Positions 22,905 to 29,266 of a DNA stretch of 35,684 nucleotides are shown here, in pieces. The stretch comes from a virus: the IMG/VR virus record IMGVR_UViG_3300048835_000976, positions 1-35,684 of that record; one strand, 5' to 3'. The position numbers and the translations under genes are program-made. Numbering within the stretch: position 1 is the stretch's first letter; each line of letters starts with the position of its first letter. The notes below the pieces were generated by a model. It searched no databases. It saw nothing but the letters and a program-made list of their open reading frames with translations, and was not told where the DNA came from.

Positions 22905-24170
22905 GTGAGCAACAAGGTCAAATGGATGCACAGCAACATGGTCGGCGCGCCGGTGCTGACCAACAACTGGGGCAGCCTGACGGCGATGCTCGACGCACTG
23001 CTCGTCAACGGCTTCAACCTCAAACCCGTGCTCGCGCTGACCCGCAACGACGCCACCGCGACCGCGACGATGAGTTCGGGTCATGGTTTCCTGGTCGACC
23101 AGGTGGTGCGCATCGAGGGCTGCGAGGAGCCGGCGTACAACGGCGAGTTCACGATCACCGCCATCACCGCAAATAGCATCAGTTTCAGCGTTTCGGGCGA
23201 GCCCGCATCGCCCGCGACCACGGTACTCGGGATCACCGCCAAGATCGCGCCGCTGGGATTGGAGATCGCCTTCACGGGCGAGAACAAGCGCACCTTTCGC
23301 AGCCCCAATCCGCTCTCCAACCGACCGTTCCTGCGGGTCGATGACAGCTTGCCGGAGGGTTACACGACCACCTGGGCGAAGTTTGCGCGCGTGACGCTGG
23401 CCGAGGACATGGTTGACGTCGATACCTTCGTCGGCGCGCGCGCACCATTCGATCCGGCGAACCCGAATGCCAACGAACTGCCATCGGGCAGCGGCACGTC
23501 GATGTACTCAGGTTGGTTCAAGTGGTACTTCGCTCGCAACAACACCGCCGAGACCTATGGCGACAATGGCGCCGATGCTAGGAGTTGGGTGCTGGTAGGC
23601 GATGACCGCGGGTTCTTCCTGGCGTGCGCTTCCGGCTGGGGTGGTGATCGCCGGGTGCTCTACACATTCACCGACTTCGACAGCTACAAGCCGGGGGACA
23701 ACTACGCGTCCTTCCTGACCGCATCGGATCGCTACCACAGCGTCAGTGCGTGGCCTTACAGCTATCCGAACCAGGAATCCTATTCGACGCATTCGCTGGA
23801 TACGACCGGCAAGGTCTGCATGCGCGACTACACCCAGGTCGGCGGCAATGTTCGCCTGGGCCTGTTCTCGTTGAACGATGGCAACAACCAGAACATCTCC
23901 GGGCGCTCAGGTCACATCCCGTTCCCGAACGGTCCCGACTACGGTCTGATCCTGCACCCGATCTACCTGCGCGAAACCACGGGCCACATGCGCGGGATGC
24001 TTCCGGGCATGTACTGGATTCATCAGAACCAGCCGTACGAGCACATGACGCTGATCGACCAGGTCCTGGGTTACCCCGGGCGCAAGTTCCTGATTGTGAC
24101 GCTGGACTACGCCCACGAGGGCAACACCAGCGGGTTCGCGTTCGACATCACGGGGCCGTGGAGGCCCTGA
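22905..24170 (+). CDS. Tail structural protein of unknown family (421 aa)
   Basis: Starts with GTG at 22905, with CAGGAG eight bases upstream. It begins MSNKVKWMHSNMVGAPVLTN. The first ~110 residues hold an Ig-like segment (GHGFLVDQVVRIEGCEEPAY, ITANSISFSVSG). The remainder is rich in aromatic residues, Asn and Gly, typical of virion beta-structures (SGWFKWYFARNNTAETYGDN, MYWIHQNQPYEHMTLIDQVL). No transmembrane helix or enzyme motif. Role in the tail tip is inferred from neighbours. Confidence 0.72.
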   Translation: MSNKVKWMHSNMVGAPVLTNNWGSLTAMLDALLVNGFNLKPVLALTRNDATATATMSSGHGFLVDQVVRIEGCEEPAYNGEFTITAITANSISFSVSGEPASPATTVLGITAKIAPLGLEIAFTGENKRTFRSPNPLSNRPFLRVDDSLPEGYTTTWAKFARVTLAEDMVDVDTFVGARAPFDPANPNANELPSGSGTSMYSGWFKWYFARNNTAETYGDNGADARSWVLVGDDRGFFLACASGWGGDRRVLYTFTDFDSYKPGDNYASFLTASDRYHSVSAWPYSYPNQESYSTHSLDTTGKVCMRDYTQVGGNVRLGLFSLNDGNNQNISGRSGHIPFPNGPDYGLILHPIYLRETTGHMRGMLPGMYWIHQNQPYEHMTLIDQVLGYPGRKFLIVTLDYAHEGNTSGFAFDITGPWRP

Positions 24171-24173
24171 TCG

Positions 24174-25145
24174 GTGGCTTATCCCCTGGACGAGAGCTTC
24201 GACGCCGGCATTCCTGCGGGCTTTGCCAGCAATGGCGGGGCCGGCGGCATCACCGCGACCTGGAACGCAGGTGCGCACGCAGTCGATCTGGTGCTCACGC
24301 AGGCGCAGAACTTCTGGCGGATCGATGCGGCCGAGGTCGCGGATAACTTCTGGTTTGAGATCGACGCCGAAGTAAGGGCCTTGACCTACAGTTCGACCTG
24401 TTTCGGCTTCTGGCTATGGACTGGGTCGGGAACCTACGAGGGCCACCGCCTGACCGTTTGGCAGCAGCAGTGGCATCACAGCTTATGGGATGCTCATGGC
24501 AATCAGTCCGAACTGACTGCGCACGCGCCCGCACCATGGGCAGTGACCGGTGCTCGCCGCACGCTGCGCATCGACGTGAAGCGCGGCGTCGACGGCGTCT
24601 GGCGGTACCGCCTCAGCGAAAACGGCGACGTCGTGTGGGAAGACTACAAGCGGCACTACGCGAGCTTCCGGCCGAGCATCTACGGCTACGGCCTGACCCT
24701 GCGTGTGCATCGCGTGTCCGGCGGCGTGCCGAGCGCGCTACCCGAGGCACCACCCGCGCAGTACCAAGCGCTGCCCATGCGACTGGGCCGCACACATCCG
24801 GTACCGGACCTTGCGGCGCTGCAGCGGTTCTCCCACCGTGCCCTCCATCGCCTCGCTGGCACGCGCAATCACTACTACGCCGGCGATCACCACATCACCG
24901 GTACGGTGAAGGAAAAGGGCGTTCCGGATGACCGGCCAGTAGCACGCCGAGTGCTGTTGTTCGACGAGCGCACCTACGCCGTCGTGCGCGAGACCTGGAG
25001 CGATCCTGTCAGCGGTGGCTACTGCTTCGAGAAGATCAGTCCGGTACCGCGCTACGTCGTGATTGGCTACGACTACAGGCACAACTTCCGAGCGGTCATC
25101 GCCGACAACCTGCGCGCTGAGCCGATGCAGGCTGCGCCGCCGTGA
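24174..25145 (+). CDS. Tail-tip protein with lectin-like N-terminus and transthyretin-like C-terminus
   Basis: Starts with GTG at 24174, three bases after the previous stop, and has 323 residues. The N-terminal half (DESFDAGIPAGFASNGGAGG, WRIDAAEVADNFWFEIDAEV, RTLRIDVKRGVDGVWRYRLS) looks like a concanavalin/LamG-type beta sandwich, a fold that often binds glycans. The last ~75 residues (ITGTVKEKGVPDDRPVARRV, YAVVRETWSDPVSGGYCF) resemble carboxypeptidase-regulatory or transthyretin-like domains. Host surface binding is therefore plausible, but no catalytic residues are evident. Fold calls are from pattern only. Confidence 0.68.
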   Translation: MAYPLDESFDAGIPAGFASNGGAGGITATWNAGAHAVDLVLTQAQNFWRIDAAEVADNFWFEIDAEVRALTYSSTCFGFWLWTGSGTYEGHRLTVWQQQWHHSLWDAHGNQSELTAHAPAPWAVTGARRTLRIDVKRGVDGVWRYRLSENGDVVWEDYKRHYASFRPSIYGYGLTLRVHRVSGGVPSALPEAPPAQYQALPMRLGRTHPVPDLAALQRFSHRALHRLAGTRNHYYAGDHHITGTVKEKGVPDDRPVARRVLLFDERTYAVVRETWSDPVSGGYCFEKISPVPRYVVIGYDYRHNFRAVIADNLRAEPMQAAPP

Positions 25146-25531
25146 TCCAGATCTCGGACCCACTCAACGACTACCGGCTGCAAAGCGTCATCACTTTCCT
25201 GGCGCTCGGCACCGAGCAAGCCCGCGCTCATCTTTACGCCGGGCCGCGCCCGAGTTTTGGCGCGCCGCCGCAAGGGCCGCTGCTGGCCTCCATCGTGCTC
25301 GCCGAACCGCTGGGCAGCGTCGCTGATGGCTTGCTCGAAGTGGCACCAAGCAACGAAGCGCTGATCCTGACCACCGGAGAGGCCACGTGGGCGCGCATCG
25401 TCAACGGGCAGGGCACGCTGGCGTGGGATTGCGATGCGTCCGATCTGGAGGGCCCCGGCGAACTGCGCCTGCCCACGACCACACTGTACGCGGGCGGCTA
25501 CACCCGCATCCTGACGGGACTGCTGGGGTGA
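25142..25531 (+). CDS. Small tail-tip protein of unknown function (129 aa)
   Basis: GTG start at 25142 overlaps the previous stop by four bases. The protein starts MIQISDPLNDYRLQSVITFL and is mainly beta (LYAGPRPSFGAP, LLASIVLAEPLGSVADGLLE, TLYAGGYTRILTGLLG). No recognised domain; position in an unbroken tail operon supports a virion or assembly role. Confidence 0.62.
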   Translation: MIQISDPLNDYRLQSVITFLALGTEQARAHLYAGPRPSFGAPPQGPLLASIVLAEPLGSVADGLLEVAPSNEALILTTGEATWARIVNGQGTLAWDCDASDLEGPGELRLPTTTLYAGGYTRILTGLLG

Positions 25532-25537
25532 TCGCCG

Positions 25538-27424
25538 ATGGCGGCTGTCGATCTGCGCTTCGCCCATCCACCGGGCAGCGCTCACCTGGTGTTCGGTGGC
25601 GATCCGACCGGGTCGGCGCCACCACTCGATGCGCAGTTGGTCAGCACACTGCCGGCGCTGCGCTTCGAAGCACTGGTCATCCCGAATGCGTCAGCGACGT
25701 TGGTCGCCATGTTCCCGGCGTTGGAGATGCTGGTCGAGGGGCGATACCAGTCTCGGGCCGCACGTCCGCTGGTGGGCAGCAACAGGTCGGCTTGGCAACG
25801 CGGTCGCGGGTTCGAGGACGGGGCCGAGCATCGCACCGCATCCACGGCCCGCCACCCGTCGCAGGCGCGGACGTCCTGGCGAACAGGGCAATCGCACGAC
25901 GCCAACGTAACCACGCGGCGCGCGGCGACGTTGATGCGCGCACCGGTGTCGGCGACGGCGCGGTTTCACGGCGCGGTTCCGCAATCGCCGGGTGCGCTCC
26001 GGGTTCCGCATAGCGAATCGCTCCACCTGCGAACGGCAGGCCCGGTGGCCTATGCGAATGCCGCCCGCATGGACGTGCTGGAACGTCGCGTGCGCCATGA
26101 GGACGGCCTGCGAGATCGTCGTCCGCCCATAAGCTGTCGCTTCGACGTGGCCCAGGCTCACCCAAGCCTGCGCTTCTTCGAAGCGATCCAGGTCGCCACA
26201 ACCATGCGCCGCTGGATGGCCGCGCGCTGGCAGAACGCGATGCGGCCGCCGCCAGGGCGCCCTCCAGTACGCCCGGATGACCCCGATCCACCGTTCGTTC
26301 CCTGCTACACGCCGAATCCGAACCTGCTGTTTGCCGAAATGGCGACGACGCAGGGCCATCTGGTCTTCGTCTGCGAAAACCACCCTGGGCCCGGCCAAGG
26401 CGGCCCGGTCGTCGTTCCGATCCGAGGGGTCTATGTCGTGCTGAACCACGTGACGCTGCATCGATGGCCGGATGGCGTGCCGGCTCCGGTGATCTCGCTG
26501 TCGCTGAGTCTCGACGTCGACTCCTGGGCTTGGGGCTTCGAGGCCACGCTGCCTGCCATTGCCGAGGCCTTGATCGCCCCGGCAGATGGGGCGCCTCCGG
26601 TGGAACTGGTCGCTCACATCAACGGCACCGATTTTCGCGTGCTGGCCGAGAACCTGACCCGTGAGCGCAGCTTCGGCGAGGCCAGCCTTCGTCTGTCCGG
26701 GCGCGGGCGCACGGCGGTGTTGTCCGCGCCCTACGCGCCGGTGATGTCGTTCGCCAATTCACAGCCGCGAACCGCACGGCAGTTGATGGATGACGTACTC
26801 ACCATCAACGGTGTGCCGCTGGGCTGGAGCATCGACTGGGGCCTGCCGGACTGGAATGTGCCGGCAGGCGTGTTCGCCCACCAAGGCACCTGGATCGATG
26901 CGCTGGCCGCCATTGCTGAGGCGCCCGGTGGCTATCTGCTGCCGCATCCGTCCGAGGCGATCCTGCGGGTGCGCCATCGATACCCGGTGGCGCCCTGGGA
27001 CTGGCATGCCGTGACCCCTGATCTGATCCTGCCGGTCGATGCGGTCTCGCGCGAATCCCTGCGCTGGCTCGAAAAGCCCGCCTACAACCGGGTGTTCGTA
27101 TCTGGCCAGAGCGCCGGTGTGCTCGGCCAGGTCACGCGCACCGGTACGGCAGGAAACGTGATCGCACCGATGGTGGTCGACGCGTTGATCACCGAGGCCG
27201 CCGCGGCACGCCAGCGCGGCACTGCGATCCTGGCCGACACGGGTCAGCAGTTCGAAGTGGGCCTGCGTCTGCCCGTACTGCCGGAAACCGGCATCGTCGA
27301 GCCGGGCACCTTTGTCGAGTACCAGGACGGGAGCGTGTCGCGGCTCGGTCTGGTGCGTTCCACGCGGATCGAGGCGGGGTTCCCGGAAGTCTGGCAAACC
27401 CTCGGGGTGGAATGCCGTGCATAA
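25538..27424 (+). CDS. Probable tail hub/tip protein with repetitive linker (628 aa)
   Basis: ATG 25538 gives MAAVDLRFAHPPGSAHLVFG. Residues about 70-245 are unusually rich in Arg, His, Ala and Trp with degenerate units such as SAWQRGRGFEDGAEHR, TSWRTGQSHDANVTTR and RRWMAARWQNAMRPPPGRPP, and then a Pro-rich bridge. Residues about 260-628 form an ordered part (MDDVLTINGVPLGWSIDWGL, WIDALAAIAEAPGGYLLPHP, NRVFVSGQSAGVLGQVTRTG) that resembles tail hub proteins of the gp27/late-control kind in layout. Function as the hub is inferred. The coding frame in the repetitive part is supported because it is continuous with both flanks. Confidence 0.72.
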   Translation: MAAVDLRFAHPPGSAHLVFGGDPTGSAPPLDAQLVSTLPALRFEALVIPNASATLVAMFPALEMLVEGRYQSRAARPLVGSNRSAWQRGRGFEDGAEHRTASTARHPSQARTSWRTGQSHDANVTTRRAATLMRAPVSATARFHGAVPQSPGALRVPHSESLHLRTAGPVAYANAARMDVLERRVRHEDGLRDRRPPISCRFDVAQAHPSLRFFEAIQVATTMRRWMAARWQNAMRPPPGRPPVRPDDPDPPFVPCYTPNPNLLFAEMATTQGHLVFVCENHPGPGQGGPVVVPIRGVYVVLNHVTLHRWPDGVPAPVISLSLSLDVDSWAWGFEATLPAIAEALIAPADGAPPVELVAHINGTDFRVLAENLTRERSFGEASLRLSGRGRTAVLSAPYAPVMSFANSQPRTARQLMDDVLTINGVPLGWSIDWGLPDWNVPAGVFAHQGTWIDALAAIAEAPGGYLLPHPSEAILRVRHRYPVAPWDWHAVTPDLILPVDAVSRESLRWLEKPAYNRVFVSGQSAGVLGQVTRTGTAGNVIAPMVVDALITEAAAARQRGTAILADTGQQFEVGLRLPVLPETGIVEPGTFVEYQDGSVSRLGLVRSTRIEAGFPEVWQTLGVECRA

Positions 27425-27638
27425 CATCTACCGGCAGTTCCGACAGCTGTTGCCTGATCCACCGCTGCAAGCCGGCATCGTGATCGAAGTTGGCGCGAGC
27501 CGCGCCGTGATCGCGTTGCCGGGCGGCGGGCTGGTCCACGGACGTGGCGAAGCCAGCCTGGGCCAGACCGTATTCGTCCGTGATGGCGTCATCGAAGGCG
27601 ATGCGCCGTCTCTGCCGCTGGAAGTCATCGACATCTAA
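27417..27638 (+). CDS. Small beta-barrel-like tail protein (73 aa)
   Basis: GTG at 27417 overlaps the hub gene by eight bases; the upstream in-frame extension is a shadow of that gene. The product reads MHNIYRQFRQLLPDPPLQAG, IVIEVGASRAVIALPGGGLV, then a short strand-rich end. The Gly-rich strands suggest an OB-like fold, seen in some hub-associated proteins. It is the last gene of the structural operon. Confidence 0.65.
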   Translation: MHNIYRQFRQLLPDPPLQAGIVIEVGASRAVIALPGGGLVHGRGEASLGQTVFVRDGVIEGDAPSLPLEVIDI

Positions 27639-27664
27639 GCCGCACCCCTTCCACTTCACCCCTG

Positions 27665-27701
27665 AAACCCGCTCCGGCTCCCGCTGGGCGGGTTTCGTCA
27701 T
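27665..27701 (+). terminator. Intrinsic terminator-like hairpin after the tail genes
   Basis: AAACCCGC at 27665-27672 pairs perfectly with GCGGGTTT at 27688-27695, a 15-base loop between, followed by a T-rich tail (TCGTCATTT). It falls in the 78-bp gap between the tail operon and the lysis cassette. The tail is not a pure U-run, so termination may be partial, letting lysis genes be read through. Confidence 0.7.
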
Positions 27702-27716
27702 TTCTGGAGACCGACG

Positions 27717-28016
27717 ATGACCGAAGAAACTGATGTACCGCCCATCGAACCCACGCTGCTGCTGCGGCACGAGGACTTTGATGAGCTGCTGAACATCGCT
27801 GCCCAACGGGGCGCCGAGCGTTGCCTCGCCCATCTTGGGCTGGAAAACGGACACGCGGCGAAGGACATCCGCGAACTGCGCGACCTCCTGGAAGCGTGGC
27901 GCGATGCCCGTCGCACAGCGTGGCAAACCACGGTGAAGGTCATCACCACCGGCATCCTGGCCGCGCTGCTGGTCGGGGCCGCCATCAAGCTCAAGCTGTT
28001 GGGAGGCGCGCAATGA
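27717..28016 (+). CDS. DUF6127-like membrane-anchored protein in lysis cassette
   Basis: This 99-residue protein has a soluble helical N-terminal part (LLLRHEDFDELLNIAAQRGA, DIRELRDLLEAWRDARR) and one C-terminal membrane segment at about 72-95 (VITTGILAALLVGAAIKLKL). The RELRDLLEAWRDARRTAW pattern is one I associate with DUF6127. GGAG lies 12-15 bases upstream of the ATG. As the first gene of the lysis cassette it could be a holin partner or antiholin; the sequence alone cannot decide. Confidence 0.75.
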   Translation: MTEETDVPPIEPTLLLRHEDFDELLNIAAQRGAERCLAHLGLENGHAAKDIRELRDLLEAWRDARRTAWQTTVKVITTGILAALLVGAAIKLKLLGGAQ

Positions 28017-28234
28017 AACCCAAGCTCTGCCTGCTCGACGACTGGCGGCAGGTTCTGCGCCGTGCCTGGAGCATCCGATTCTCGCTTATGGCGGCTGCCC
28101 TCACGGCGGCGGAAGTGGTGGTGCCACTGTTCGGCGACATCCTGCCGCGTGGCGCGTTTGTGCTGCTGGCCTTTGCTTGCAGCATCGGCGCGACGGTTGC
28201 CCGCATCGTGGCGCAGCCGGGGATGCACCGATGA
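28013..28234 (+). CDS. Holin-like protein, two membrane segments (73 aa)
   Basis: ATG 28013 overlaps the previous stop by four bases; GGAGG is 8 bases upstream. The protein starts MKPKLCLLDDWRQVLRRAWS, then has membrane segments at about 22-42 (IRFSLMAAALTAAEVVVPLF) and 47-67 (GAFVLLAFACSIGATVARIV). Small size, two helices and a place directly before the endolysin fit a holin that permeabilises or depolarises the inner membrane. Because the endolysin has a signal-anchor, depolarisation (pinholin type) is the expected mode; this is inference. Confidence 0.72.
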   Translation: MKPKLCLLDDWRQVLRRAWSIRFSLMAAALTAAEVVVPLFGDILPRGAFVLLAFACSIGATVARIVAQPGMHR

Positions 28235-28740
28235 TCCCGCCGCCAACTCCAGCGGTGCGCAGGACGGTGGCCGGTCTTAGCCTGTCCGCCGCCGCCCTGG
28301 TCGGCATCTTGCTGCACGAGGGCTATACCGACCGCGCGGTTATCCCGGTCAAAGGCGATGTGCCGACCATTGGCTTCGGCGCCACCACAGGGGTGAGGAT
28401 TGGCGACACCACCACGCCGCCGAAGGCGCTGGCTCGGGCGCTAGCCGATGTGCAGCAGTTCGAGGGCGCGCTCAAGCAATGCGTGACCGTACCGCTAGCT
28501 CAACACGAGTACGACGCGCTGGTGAGCTTTTCTTACAACGTCGGCAGCCATGCGTTCTGCCAGTCCACGCTGGTGAAGAAACTCAACGCCGAGGACTACG
28601 CCGGGGCGTGTTCCGAGTTGCTGCGCTGGAGATTTTTCCAAGGCAAGGACTGCGCGCTGCCCGCCAATGCGCGGCTGTGCGGCGGACTGGCCAAACGGCG
28701 TGAGGTCGAATATCGGCAGTGCCTCGGGGAGGCATCGTGA
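28231..28740 (+). CDS. SAR endolysin, glycoside hydrolase 24 lysozyme
   Basis: This muramidase cleaves peptidoglycan. It overlaps the holin gene by four bases. The 169-residue protein has a weakly hydrophobic N-terminal segment (VAGLSLSAAALVGILL, residues 13-28) typical of a signal-anchor-release domain. Candidate catalytic residues are Glu30 (HEGY), Asp43 and Thr46 (GDVPTIGFG). FSYNVGSHAFCQSTLVKKL is the usual GH24 helix. Compared with P21 R the Glu-Asp spacing is longer, as in many related phage lysozymes. Several Cys (near 103, 128, 148, 157) may form disulfides in the periplasm. Confidence 0.92.
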   Translation: MIPPPTPAVRRTVAGLSLSAAALVGILLHEGYTDRAVIPVKGDVPTIGFGATTGVRIGDTTTPPKALARALADVQQFEGALKQCVTVPLAQHEYDALVSFSYNVGSHAFCQSTLVKKLNAEDYAGACSELLRWRFFQGKDCALPANARLCGGLAKRREVEYRQCLGEAS

Positions 28741-29234
28741 GCGTGATTCCTTGGCCGTACCGGCTGCTGGCCTTGGCGGCGCTCGGCCTCGCCCTGGTCG
28801 GCTTCGGCTGGGTCAAGGGCGCGGGCCACGTTCAAGCCAAGTGGGATGCCGCCGTCCAGCAACAAGCTCTGCAGGCCACCGCTGTCCGCGAGGAGCAGGC
28901 GCAAGCCACCGTCGAGGTCATCACCGAATACGTCGACCGCGTTCGTGTCGTCCGCGAGAAGGGCGACACCATCATCAAGGAGGTGCCCGTCTATGTGCCC
29001 GTCCAAGCCGATGCTGCTTGCACTATCAACCGTGGCTTTGTGCGCCTGCACGACGCTGCCGCCGCAGGTGCATTGCCCGAGCCCGCCCGAGATACTGATG
29101 CGGCCGCCGCAGACATTGCGCTCTCTGCCGTCGCGGGGACTGTTGCCACCAACTACCAGACCTGTCACGAAAACGCCGAGCAACTGAGGGCGCTGCAATC
29201 GTGGGTCAGGGAGATGGCGTCCACCACCGAGTAA
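28737..29234 (+). CDS. Rz-like inner-membrane spanin
   Basis: GTG 28737 overlaps the endolysin stop by four bases and gives 165 residues. One N-terminal membrane segment (YRLLALAALGLALVGFGWV, about 8-26) is followed by a long helical periplasmic domain (HVQAKWDAAVQQQALQATAV, EEQAQATVEVITEYVDRVRV), the layout of i-spanins. It pairs with the o-spanin encoded in another frame inside it to fuse inner and outer membranes in the last lysis step. Confidence 0.85.
   Translation: MSVIPWPYRLLALAALGLALVGFGWVKGAGHVQAKWDAAVQQQALQATAVREEQAQATVEVITEYVDRVRVVREKGDTIIKEVPVYVPVQADAACTINRGFVRLHDAAAAGALPEPARDTDAAAADIALSAVAGTVATNYQTCHENAEQLRALQSWVREMASTTE
28993..29187 (+). CDS. Rz1-like outer-membrane lipoprotein spanin, embedded in Rz
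   Basis: In a frame other than Rz, ATG 28993 opens a 64-residue protein starting MCPSKPMLLALSTVALCACT. It has a lipoprotein signal whose lipobox is LCAC (lipidated Cys19), followed by a Pro-rich mature part (TTLPPQVHCPSPPEILMRPP). Embedded position, short length, lipobox and Pro-richness are the hallmarks of Rz1. No SD is obvious, as is common for embedded Rz1 genes. The whole mature chain would be about 46 residues. Confidence 0.78.
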   Translation: MCPSKPMLLALSTVALCACTTLPPQVHCPSPPEILMRPPQTLRSLPSRGLLPPTTRPVTKTPSN

Positions 29235-29266
29235 TCGACGCTTGTCGAGCGCCAGTTTGTGGTGCA

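Noticed and set aside
29235-29248. TCGAC-GCTT-GTCGA hairpin between the convergent lysis and helicase genes
   Set aside because: Only a five-base-pair stem and no T-run, so not credible as an intrinsic terminator, although a terminator would be expected here.
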